Translations under genes and position numbers: made by a program | Assembly (NCBI GenBank): GCA_964036045.1 | Contig: OZ038385.1 | Location: forward strand, 22,519,813 to 22,583,812 | Length of the DNA: 64,000 nt | Direction of reading: 5' to 3' | Origin: Eutreptiella sp. 'Long Island Sound 2002' | Lineage: Eukaryota; Euglenozoa; Euglenophyceae; Eutreptiales; Eutreptiaceae | Part shown: positions 1 through 9,317 of the stretch, piece by piece | How positions within the stretch are numbered: the stretch's first letter is position 1 | How the letters are laid out: every line of letters starts with the position of its first letter | The notes under the pieces: generated by a model | Told to the model about the DNA's origin: nothing | The model's input: the letters and a program-made list of their open reading frames with translations, nothing else | The model's database searches: none

Positions 1-325
1 CTTGAAACCTACCAAAACAGTGGCGCAGAGGGAGGGGGCGGATAGTCGAGCACACTTTGGACCCTTGGATCTCAAAACTGGTTGGAGCAATCGTGGCAAA
101 AGAAGGTTCTAGTGAAAGGTACTGGTTGGGGCTTTCCATACATGGTTTCCTTGAAACCTACCAAAACAGTGGCGCAGAGGGAGGGGGCGGATAGTCGAGC
201 ACACTTTGGACCCTTGGATCTCGAAACTGGTTGGAGCAATCGTGGCAAAAGAAGGTTCTGGTGAAAGGTACTGGTTGGGGCTTTCCATACATGGTTCCTT
301 TGAAACCAACCAAAACAGTGGCCTA
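1..325. repeat. 149-bp tandem repeat, about 2.2 copies, cut by window start
   Basis: Two nearly identical 149-bp units start at 1 and 150. A third partial unit starts near 298 and diverges after about 25 bases. Differences between units are single bases. The array runs up to the splice-acceptor-like stretch ahead of the ATG at 352, so it may be intronic or 5' flanking DNA. The full copy number cannot be known because the window begins inside the array. Confidence 0.9.
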
Positions 326-351
326 CTGCAATCTTCTGTTTCCCAGGCACC

Positions 352-2557
352 ATGTTTCACCATGAATTTGTTGTGAACAACCATGCTATATGGGTGAAGG
401 GGCAGATCTCCAAGCTGGAGGCATTTGCCAGCATATGCCCTATTCCAGCTGATCAATTCATGGTGTCAGCCTTTGCCATGAACTTCCCCACGGCCACCCC
501 CTTGCAGGCCAAGGACCTAGACCAGCTACAGCGCCCCCCAAGTGGCACCTTCACAGTTGTGCGTAGGTCCCTTGGCCCTTTGCCTACCACACAGGCCACA
601 TCAGTCACCCAAGCACCAGAGTGCCAGGCTGCTGCACTTCGCCTTCGCCATGAGCATGTGGTGCCAGCCGCTGTCTTGCGCACCTTAGACCATCTCCAAC
701 CAGGGGTTGGTTGGTCAATGGTTGCTTTAAGGCAACAGGAGGACCTGCATCTTCCTGCAGTGGACTACTCCCTGGACAACAGGAAGTTGTTACCACAGCT
801 GTGCCACCTACTTCTACAGAAGTGTGGCTCATTGGCTGCCCAAGGCCGGCAGAAACCCCCACCACCCCATGCCACCCTGACCTTAGGCCTCTACGCAGAC
901 GGTTACCAGCCCCGGGGCCGTCCAAATATTAACACAAAAATCAGTATAATTGATTTCCAGGGACACTGGTTCCCAATGTCTGGCAATGTGCCTAGGTGCA
1001 CAGACATGTTGACCTGGCAAGAGCTTCCCAAGGTCAGTGATTGCCAGTGGCTACCCATACGTGCAGAGGCCTTGCAAGCCCCGCCTTCTTGTAAATTTAA
1101 GCAACGTATGAAGTATGCTGGTGCAGTGTACAACACCACCCTGCAGATAAGGCTCGGGGCAATCACTGCCGATCACCACCATTTGTGGTCTGAGTGCCGG
1201 CAAAAGGGCTGTGTGGCGTGTCCCTGGGTGAATAAGGATGGGACGGGAGAACTCTTTTTGCACAAAGGGGGATGTCTCAATGGTGCGCGTGGGTCCCATA
1301 AGTTTCAGGGGGTTTCTAACCTGGAAGAGGTATATATTGTGCAACCTGTATTGCACAACACCAAAGGAGCAGCCTCCAGGATCCTGGGTGTCATAGGTCG
1401 AACACTACCAGCGCCCTACAACCATGACCTACTCCAGGTCATAGCACATGTGGCAAGGAGGTATGATCCTGGATCTTTGCCACCTGATAGCAGGCAGCAC
1501 ATGCGTCACGTACGAGGTAGATTCCAGGCAGGCATTAGCCTCACAGGTCGCGAGGCCCGCACAGTCATGGGCAGACTAGCAGGGGGTATGGTGCTCCCCG
1601 TGCCTTTCCATTCCTTGGTGGTGGCATTTTGCCACATGGTGCATCTATGCTATGGTTGTAATAACCTGGCAACTGTCACATGGCAAGCTATGGGGATGTT
1701 GTACACATATATTGTGCACATCATCCCCGAGTTTGCTGAAGAAGGTTGCACTGCAACCTTATATATGCATGGGTGGTCCCACACATGGTTTAATCCACGG
1801 ACACCCATGCTGTATTCCGATGAGGCCGGCGAGCGGGATCTGAGGGTGGCCAAGAGATATGCCCCCGTCACTAGTACCAGGCAAGATGCCAGTATTAGTG
1901 AAAGTTTGAAGCATGAGCTGTATCAGAAGTTCGTGCAGAAAAAAAAGAAGATCCCCTGTGCCAAAATTTGGGCGCCCGTGCAACGAAACGTTGTTCTGGA
2001 GGCGTGCATGGTTGCTGCCAATGCCGTGTGGCATGTGGTCTTCCAACGCCTCTTAGAGCATTTGCTGCATTTCCAGGATGGAGGTGGTTGCTCCCTATAT
2101 ATGCACCCAGACACCCGTTCGGTGAAATGCGCCTTTCCAGGTGCAAATCCCGAGAGTGATGTGGTATGTGTGTGTGGGACCTGTGGCTCAAAGCGTGGTG
2201 TCCGTCAATGGGTACCACTGGACAGGGAAGCTGTCTGCAAGTGGCCCAAAGTGGGTTTGAAGAGCCGTGCCACATTTAAGTCCTGTGCTGCACGCCGTAA
2301 GGCGCTGAAGGACAAGGGAAAGGGTAAGGGACGTGTGGGGCCCATTCCTCAAAGCCGAGTTTCTAACCCTGCGGCAGTTGATATTGTACCCCCTTCGGAG
2401 GGCGAGGACAGTGCTGCTTCATTTCAAGGTCCTACGGGTTTGAACGAGCAGCAGCGTGTTCAACCCATGAGACGTACGAAGTTGGCGCGTGTACCCATTG
2501 TTGATAGCGACATTGAGCAGCAACTTGTGTGCCCTCGTGGCAGCAGAAGTAACAGTA

Positions 2558-2614
<57 letters not shown>

Positions 2615-2856
2615 ATGATAGTGGGAGCAGCAGCAGTCCTGAGGATAATGATTCGGATGATGATGCTGTGCACCTATCTGGTGCCTCCACAGTAAGTGCC
2701 TCAGATTCTTCCTCATCATCCAGTGACAACCCTGAACCCCAACCTCAAGCCAAGAAGTATCGCCGTGTGGTGGTGGATGTGGATGCCATGTCAAGCGATG
2801 GCTGTCCTGTGCAGATGCTCAGCGAAGGAGAGTACAGCATTCACAGTTCAAGCTGA
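352..2856 (+). CDS. Large uncharacterised protein, possibly transposase-derived, with poly-Ser acidic tail
   Basis: This is an open frame of 834 codons with ATG at 352, just after a pyrimidine-rich stretch ending in CAG at 344-346 that could be a 3' splice site. I do not recognise the protein firmly. Residues 175-530 contain a block near 181 (YADGYQPRGRPN), a Cys cluster at 282-290, and HGWSHTWF at 473-480 followed by an E-R pair at 493-494. The spacing vaguely recalls the C-terminal half of TNP2/KDZ-type DNA transposases, but I see no certain DDE triad. A Cys-rich patch lies at 606-614 and a Lys/Gly basic patch at 650-660. After about 730 it becomes Ser-rich (CAG-repeat encoded), Asp/Glu-rich and disordered. 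The upstream 149-bp repeats give no functional hint. It could be a domesticated transposase, an autonomous-element relic or a host gene of unknown role. A GTAAGT at 2895 could be a donor in a 3' UTR intron. Confidence 0.55.
2562..2604 (+). repeat. (CAG)n trinucleotide repeat encoding poly-Ser
   Basis: An uninterrupted run of about 14 AGC units lies in frame in the 834-residue ORF and encodes serine. Flanking AGT and AAC codons extend the Ser/Asn tract. The length is likely to vary between individuals. Confidence 0.95.
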
Positions 2857-3284
2857 AATGAACAGGCAAGCCACTGAGCATTCACATTTCAAGCGTAAGT
2901 GAACGGTCATGCTTGTCTTTTTGTGTGTTTCTTTGCTGAGGTGTGGGATTTGGGAACCAAGAACGGTGTAGGTCATTGTACAAAAAACCGATGGAAAAAC
3001 GCTTGGAAGTTTTTGAAATCCCTTGGAAAGATGCTCGGAACTTTTGACAGCCAGATCGGCCCCCCAAAACGCAACCGATATCGGTAGGAATGTTCCATGG
3101 GCTTCCCAGCCGACCGTGCCGGGGGAGCTCGGAAGAAATTTTGGCTGGGACTTCCGAGATCAACCCTGCAATATGAGTCCCATTTGCTGAGCATGAATGC
3201 TGAGCATCCCCAAATATCCTGAGCAATATGCTCAGCATTTTCCTACCATTTTTTACCTTCTATGCTGTGCGTCCCAGCACCATG
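2857..3284. other. Spacer without recognised gene
   Basis: No supported gene. A short inverted repeat (TGAGCA and TGCTCA around ATA) lies at about 3220-3235, within a stretch where TGAGCAT-like words recur from 3187. The GC-rich minisatellite begins straight after this spacer. Confidence 0.5.
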
Positions 3285-4310
3285 TGCAGCTGGTGGGCCC
3301 GCACCGATGGGGGCAACCGTCCCCCTGCAGGCGCTCCATAGGCCGCGACCGCCGCCTGGGCAGGACCTTTCGTCCCCGTAGCCGGTGGGCCCGCGCTGAT
3401 GGGGGCCGCCGTCCCTCGCAGGCGCTCAATAGGCAGCGACCGCCTCCTGGGCAGGACTCCCAGTCCCCCCAGCTGGTGGGCCCGCGCCTACCGGGCAGGA
3501 CTTCCCGTCCCCCCAGCTGGTGGGCCCGGGCTGCTGGGGGGCTGCCGTCCCCCGCAGGCGCTCCATAGGCAGCGACCGCCTCCTGGGCAGGACTCCCCGC
3601 CCCCCAAGCTGGTGGGCCCGCGCCGATGGGGGCCGCCATCCCCCGCAGGCGCTCCATAGGCAACGACCGCCTCTTGGGCAGGCGTCCCCGCCCCCCCAGC
3701 TGGTGGGCCCGCACCGATGGGGGCAACCGTCCCCCTGCAGGTGCTCCATAGGCCGCGACCGCCGCCCAGGCAAGACCTTTCGTCCCCGTAGCCGGTGGGC
3801 CCGCGCTGATGGGGGCCGCCGTCCCTCGCAGGCGCTCAATAGGCAGCGACCGCCTCTTGGGCAGGACTCCCTATCCCCTTGGCTGGTGGGCCCGCGCCGA
3901 TGGGGGCTGCCGTCCCCCGCGGGCGCTCCATAGGCAGCGACCGCCTCCTGGGCAGGACTCCCAGTCCCCCCAGCTGGTGGGCCCGCGCCTACCGGGCAGG
4001 ACTTCCCGTCCCCCCAGCTGGTGGGCCCGGGCTGCTGGGGGGCTGCCGTCCCCCGCAGGCGCTCCATAGGCAGCGACCGCCTCCTGGGCAGGACTCCCCG
4101 CCCCCCAGCTGGTGGGCCCGGGCTGCTGGGGGGCCGCCGTCCCCCGTAGTAGCTCCATAGGCAGCGACCACCTCCTGGGCAGGCGTCCCCGCCCCCCCAG
4201 ATGGTGGGCCCGCGCCGATGGGGGCAGCCGTCCCCTAGACGCTCCATAGGCAGCGACTGCCTCCTGGGCAGGACTCCCCGTCCCCCAAGCTGGTCCACCG
4301 AACGTCCCGA
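3285..4310. repeat. GC-rich minisatellite, about 92-bp unit with higher-order structure
   Basis: Units begin near 3288, 3379, 3470, 3606, 3698 and onward, each with GGTGGGCCCGCGC followed by a C-rich stretch and GCTCCATAGGCAGCGACCG. A 43-bp truncated unit at about 3470-3513 recurs about 500 bp later, near 3970. A multi-unit block starting at about 3299 recurs at about 3711, so variants are arranged in a higher-order pattern of roughly 412 bp. Every long frame through the block (Pro/Gly/Arg-rich) follows from the repeat and is not a gene. Confidence 0.95.
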
Positions 4311-4321
4311 AAACCCCTTTT

Positions 4322-4324
<3 letters not shown>

Positions 4325-4410
<86 letters not shown>

Positions 4411-4557
4411 ACGCAGTGGGAGAGGAACGGAGAGGGGAGAGAGAGAGAGTGGGGCGCAAGGGAAAAGGAACGGAGAGAAGGAGAGCGAGAGAGACGGCAG
4501 GAGAGAGGGCAGGAGAGAGAGAGAGAGGGAGAGAGTGGGAGAGAGACCCACAAAGCA
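4325..4557. repeat. (GA)n microsatellite and GA-rich tail
   Basis: Pure GA dinucleotides run from about 4325 to 4406, followed by an imperfect GA-rich tract to about 4557. The Arg-Glu and Ser-Leu frames across it are artefacts of the repeat. Confidence 0.97.
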
Positions 4558-5080
4558 AGAGTCGGGGGCTAACCGGCGCAAAGGGAGGGTGGTGGGTTCG
4601 AGCTGACCAGGGTGTATGGGACGCCATGGCAGCACAGAGCAGTTTAATGGTGAAACAACGGGGCGCCATTGCGCCCCTGGAGCACAGGCGCGACACGTTG
4701 TTACGTGTTGCATAGCCGAAGCATGACAAGGGCTGCGAGAATGCGGCCCATGTGAGGGTATTGGATGCGAGTGGACATGAAAATGTGGGCGGCCTGTGCA
4801 CGGATGGTGTGGTGCTGAAAAGGTATGCGCCACACACAGTACAGCAATGATCTGTTGAAGTGTCCGGCAGCCACAACTTTTGTTGAAATGTTGAGACGCC
4901 TTTGCGCCACCATAGGCGCCTTTGCGCCCCCGAAGTTCGGGTACGACACGTCCTCACGTGCCAGAGAGCAAATGCATGACAGGGGCACGACCTGCAGGGC
5001 AAGGGTTAGAGACTAACCGGCACTGTGGGAGGGTGGTGGGTGCGAGCTGACCTCAATGTCCAGAGGACCAAAGCCAAAGA
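4558..5080. repeat. Diverged duplication between minisatellite blocks
   Basis: A word of the form CTAACCGGC followed by GGGAGGGTGGTGGGT and GCGAGCTGACC or TCGAGCTGACC occurs at about 4567-4610 and again at about 5012-5052. The intervening DNA also shows loosely matching segments (GCGCGACACG / GTACGACACG, then a GCATGACA word). This fits an old tandem duplication of about 445 bp. GGTTCGAGC near 4596 looks like a Pol III B box, but I see no convincing A box. No gene seen. Confidence 0.55.
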
Positions 5081-5221
5081 ACAGTCAGCAACCACCTGGT
5101 GTGGTACAGAGCTGGTCTGCGCTGCAGTGCAGCAAGAAAAACACTGAACAATGTGGTTATGACCATGCGCCTGTGACACGGGGGCGTATGCGAGCCCAGC
5201 TTCCGTTGCCTCATGGCCCCA
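5081..5221 (+). repeat. Dispersed repeat copy 1 (partner at 20488-20617)
   Basis: About 135 bases from CAGTCAGCAACCACCTGG to CGTTGCCTCATGGCCCC recur in the same orientation 15.4 kb away, with a small deletion near the middle (the first copy has an extra GCTGGTCTGCGCT-like stretch). Each copy ends at a GGCCCC next to GC-rich DNA. It is non-coding and of unknown family; it could be a SINE fragment or a segment carried by minisatellite spread. Confidence 0.85.
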
Positions 5222-5738
5222 AGCTGGTGGGCCCGCACCGATGGGGGCTGCCGTCCCCTGCAGGCGCTCCATAGGCAGCGACTGCCGCTTGGGCAGGACT
5301 CCCCGTCCCCCGAGCTGTGTGGGCCCGGGCCGCTGGGGGCAGCAGTCCCGGGCGGGCGCTCCATAGGCAGCGACTAGCTCTTGGGTAGGACTCCCCGTCC
5401 CTTCAGTCCCTCCAGCTGGTGGGCCCGCGCCGATGGGGGCTGCCGACCCTCGCAGTCCCTCCATAGGCAGCGACTGCCGCTTGGGCAGGACTCCCCGTCC
5501 CCCCAGCCGGTGGGCCCGCGCCGATGGGGGCAGCCGTCCCCCGCAGGCGCTCCATACGCAGCGACCGCCGCCTGGGCAGGACTCCCCGTCCCCCCAGTTG
5601 GTGGGCCCGCGCCGATGGGGGCACCCGTCCCCCGCAAGCGCTCCATAGGCAGCGACCGCCTCTTGTGTAGGACTCCCCGTCTCCCCAGCTGGTGGGCCCG
5701 CGCTGATGGGGGCTGCCGTCCCTCGCAGGCGCTCCATT
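5218..5738. repeat. Second block of the 92-bp minisatellite
   Basis: This is the same GGTGGGCCCGCGC / GCTCCATAGGCAGCGAC unit as at 3285-4310, in about five to six copies with local variants. The block abuts the dispersed repeat on the left and passes into the 47-bp minisatellite on the right in the middle of a unit, at the word CGCTCCAT. Confidence 0.93.
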
Positions 5739-6710
5739 TAAGGAGTTCCACTGCCCACTGCCCCTAGGCAGTGTGAAAGTGCATTGCAGGAGTTCCACTG
5801 CCCAGCGCCCCCAGGCAGTGTGGCAGTGCATTGTAGGAGTTCCGTTTTTAGGTAGCGACCGCCTCCTGGGCAGGACTCCTCGTCCCCCCAGCAAGTGGGC
5901 CCGCGCCGATGGGGGCAGCCGTCCCCTGCAGTCGCTCCATATGCAGCGACCGCCTCCTGGGCAGGACTCCCCGTCCCCCCAGCTGGTGGGCCCGCGCCGA
6001 TGGGGGCTGCTGTCTCCTGCAGGCGCTCCATAGGCAGCGACCGCCTCCTGGGCAGGACTCCCCGTCCCCCCAGCTGGTGGGCCCGCGCCAATGGGGGCAG
6101 CCGTCCCCCGCAGTCGCTACATTGCAGGAGTTCCACTGCCCACTGCCCCCAGGCAGTGTGGCAGTGCATTGCAGGAGTTGCACTGCCCACTGCCCCCAGG
6201 CAGTGAGGCAGTGCATAGCAGGAGTTCCACTGCCCACTGCCCCCAGACAGTGTGGCAGTGCATTGCAGGAGTTGCACTACCCACTGCCCCCAGGCAGTGA
6301 GGCAGTGCATAGCAGGAGTTGCACTGCCCACTGCCCCCAGAAAGTGAGGCAGTGCATTGCAGGAGTTGTACTGCCCACTGCCCCCAGGCAGTGTGGCAGT
6401 GCACTGCAAGGGTTCAGCTCTTTACGGCAGCGACCGTCTCCTGGGCAGGACTCCCCGTCCCCCTAGCTGGTGGGCCCGCGCATTGCAGGAGTTCCACTGG
6501 GCACCGTCTCCATGTGGTGTGGCACTGCATTGCAAGAAATCCACTGCCCACTGCCCACAGGCAGTGAGGCAGTGCATAGCAGGGGTTGCACTGCCCACTG
6601 CCCCCAGGCAGTGAGGCAGTGCATAGCAGGGGTTGCACTGCCCACTGCCCCCAGGCAGTGTGGCAGTGCATTGCAGAAGTTCCACTGCCCACTGCCCAGT
6701 GCCCACAAGT
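5739..6710. repeat. 47-bp minisatellite interleaved with 92-bp units
   Basis: The 47-bp unit contains GCAGGAGTTCCACTGCCCA and CCCAGGCAGTGTGGCAGTGC. It occupies about 5745-5848, 6118-6418 and 6481-6710. Copies of the 92-bp family interrupt it at about 5850-6115 and 6424-6480. Switches occur inside units. The 47-bp unit contains CACTGCC and GGCAGTG words in inverted order, so single strands could fold. Degenerate GCAGTG-rich DNA continues to about 6900. Confidence 0.93.
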
Positions 6711-8973
6711 GCAGTGCGGCAGGGCACACACAGTGCAGTGCAGTGCACAGCACCAAGTAGTGTGGCACCGCACACAACGTACTGATGGTGCAGCACAGCA
6801 CACACGGTGCAGTGGGCCCACTAGACCCTGTGTGACAGTGCACAGGTGTCGGCAGAGCAGTACCGGCCAAGTGCGACTGTGCACTGGACCCGGATGTACA
6901 ACAACACACTAGCACACAGCGCGCACTAAGACACACAGCCCTCCCGTTTACCTGTACCCGTGGGTAGACAGGAAACGAAATGGGGATGCAAAGGTTCGAA
7001 GAGGGTGGCACATGGGGAGAGGGAGTGTAAGAAAGGACGTGTGTGAGTAGAAGTGGAGGCAACAGAGAAAGGACGCGTGTCTGTGTACAACAGCTCCATC
7101 TCCGTTTCGCAGGCCTCGACGCTCTACTGTGGCAATTGACCGCCAGTGTTGCCATGCCGGGATTCACAATCAATCGCGTCGTGGCGCTTGCCGGAATTCT
7201 ATGTGCAGACGCCCGAACATCGCTTCATGGAGCAGTAGGTTTGCTACAATTTTGTGGTTTCGTTGGACACAGCGTGGTGCAGGAACCGGTGCAGGGGGAG
7301 GGCTCTTTGGAAAGGGACAGTATCTGCAGGGTACCTTTTGGCACACCTAGAACGTGGAGTGTGGTACATATGAAGAATTGCACGCGTGCGTACTGGCGCG
7401 AAGCGCCCGGTAGAGAATTTGTGGAGGAAAATTTCAGCACCCACCACCTTCTCTCCCCACCACATCCCCTCCCCCCTCCTTTGTATGCCCCTGACAGCAG
7501 AGCCCATTCGATTTGTGAAGCTTGTGGTCCGTCCGGTCACCCTCGATGGGGTGACGCGGGCAGCCGGACGGGGCATGGGCCAACGGAATCCCGTCCTGAT
7601 GTATTTGCACACAGACAAGTTATTCTCATTTCTTTGGTCGTCGATGGTCTCCCAATCTACGGCTGCCCCTGTCAAGGCCCCTGCCCATTTTCGTGCCACA
7701 AAGTAAGGAGCAGCCCCTCCTCACGGAGAAAATCTGTACAACACAGAACGACACGCAGTCCCGGAGCTGCAGAGCTGCTGATTCGCAATAGCATCAGTGC
7801 AGAGCACCGAGGCTTAGGAAGAAGAGGAGAGAAGAAGAAGGATGGAGAGTCTTGGCGTGCTCCCCGACGGCACAGCATCCCCCAGCACGCGGCCCAGCAG
7901 TGCTGGAGCGTAGGAGTTTCCGGTTTGCGGAAGTTCCCGGAGGACGGCTGCTGGTGGGGGCCGTCACCAGGATTCCTTTTAACAACTCGGGCGACCCAAG
8001 GGGGGGGTGTTCTCGAAATCCCACACCACCCCCCTCCCCCCTAGAACCCCCCCCCCCCCCACCTCTACAGATTGGGCCAAAATTTTGCTTTGGTGCCTGC
8101 ACTGCATTCCTTGTTCTGCCGTTGTTACCTCTGTTTGTCTGTTGCATTTTGGGTCCCTATACTACAGCTATGGCATCTGTGTTCATGAAGTGGAGGAAGC
8201 CTGAGACTTCATGGCCTGTCAACATACTTGACAACATATCATGTGCATGCTTGTTTTGTTATTGTCTTGCCATGAACTTCATCTCTCATTTCACATTGTC
8301 TTTGTGTTTGTGTGTGTGAATGTCTCTCATACTCACAATGAACCATTGACATAGCCCAACAATGAGTAACAATGATGAACAATGATCAACCATATGCCAT
8401 AAAGCCTCTCACCAACAATATTTCTAACCTATGAATATTACTCAATGAATGCACAACACATGAGCACATGACTCCTTATAGGAACATATTTCAAGATTGG
8501 ACCCATGTGTGGCCTCGCATGTCTGCAAGTGCGCACATGTGGCGCCTTTTATCCGACTCCAAGAAGAGTCGGCGCACGGAAAGGCATGGGGCGAGGGAGA
8601 ATTCATTGATTCGTATCAAGTCCATGTGAGCGGGATCACTTCACATGCACCTTGGTTCGTTTCTAAGGTCGTTGCTTACCCAGCCCCCCCCCCCCTCCAA
8701 TAAAAGGAGCCCTGCCTGTCACCCCCCGGGCCGTGGGGCTGCCGATCAGGCTGCATGGCGTCGGGTGCTGCCTCCTCATCTGGCCTTTGATCGGGGCCTC
8801 GTTCGTGGCGTTGGGCACTAAATGGGTAACCCAACGCGACCCGATGCTGGGGCGTGACGCCAGCCGACGCGACCCGTTTGGCCGCCACGACGGCCACCCG
8901 GCGCGGTGTAATCTGTCTGCCTTTGTGCCTGCATCGCATCACACCACCACATGTGCTATTGTGCTGTGCACAG
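6711..8973. other. Gene-poor stretch without a supported gene
   Basis: The left end is degenerate CAGTG-rich DNA derived from the 47-bp repeat. A frame open from about 7043 to 8044 is low-complexity and has no recognisable domain. One possible exon ends at a donor GCAG/GTAGGT near 7233, but I could not place its acceptor or family. C runs occur at 8030-8060 and 8688. From about 8230 to 8500 the DNA is AT-richer (TGAACAATGA-type words) with no coding signal. Confidence 0.4.
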
Positions 8974-9317
8974 ATCCGGCCGCACTGGACGCGCTGACAT
9001 ACGTCCCGACACTGGTGGGACTGCTCAGTATCGCCGTGATTGTGCAGCCCCTCGACGTCCTGGCGGACGTCCTGTTCGACGCCACCCTGCGAGAGTACGT
9101 GTTTGACAAGTTGCCGGTGGACCACTCAGGCAAAATCACTGAGGATATGGTCGTCGACCGCATCACGTCGCGGAACGACGGCCAGCCGATGCTTTCTGAG
9201 GAGCAGCTCCGGGCGTTGTTTCGGAAGGTGGATACCGATGCAGACGGATACATTACGTTGGCGGAATGGAGGAGAGATGGGCACGAGGTGTACAATCGGT
9301 ACATGCAAGAATTGCAG
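8974..9317 (+). CDS. EF-hand protein, single recognised internal exon
   Basis: The exon is bounded by acceptor CACAG at 8969-8973 and donor CAG/GTGCGG at 9317/9318. It starts in a split codon and ends in phase 0. It encodes about 114 residues. The last third has a canonical EF-hand loop (DTDADGYITLAE) between two helices, with acidic or Ser/Thr ligands at loop positions 1, 3, 5, 9 and 12. A degenerate loop (DHSGKITED) lies about 40 residues earlier. The N-terminal part is hydrophobic (TLVGLLSIAVIVQPLDVL) and could be a membrane or core helix. Calcium binding is therefore likely for one hand. I could not join it to neighbouring exons with confidence, so the full protein is unknown and it may be a relic. 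Confidence 0.5.

Noticed and set aside
2419-2794. Poly-Ala, poly-Leu and poly-Cys frames opposite the 834-residue ORF
   Set aside because: These are other readings of the (CAG)n tract.
4590-4610. tRNA or Pol III promoter near GGTTCGAGC
   Set aside because: No A box at the right spacing and no cloverleaf; too weak to call.
3253-4833. Long Pro/Gly/Arg and Ser/Leu frames across minisatellite and (GA)n DNA
   Set aside because: They exist in several frames at once and follow the repeat period; no domain or start context.
7043-8044. 333-codon frame
   Set aside because: Low-complexity, shifting composition, no recognisable domain, and it runs through C-rich DNA; at most a small part may be an exon.
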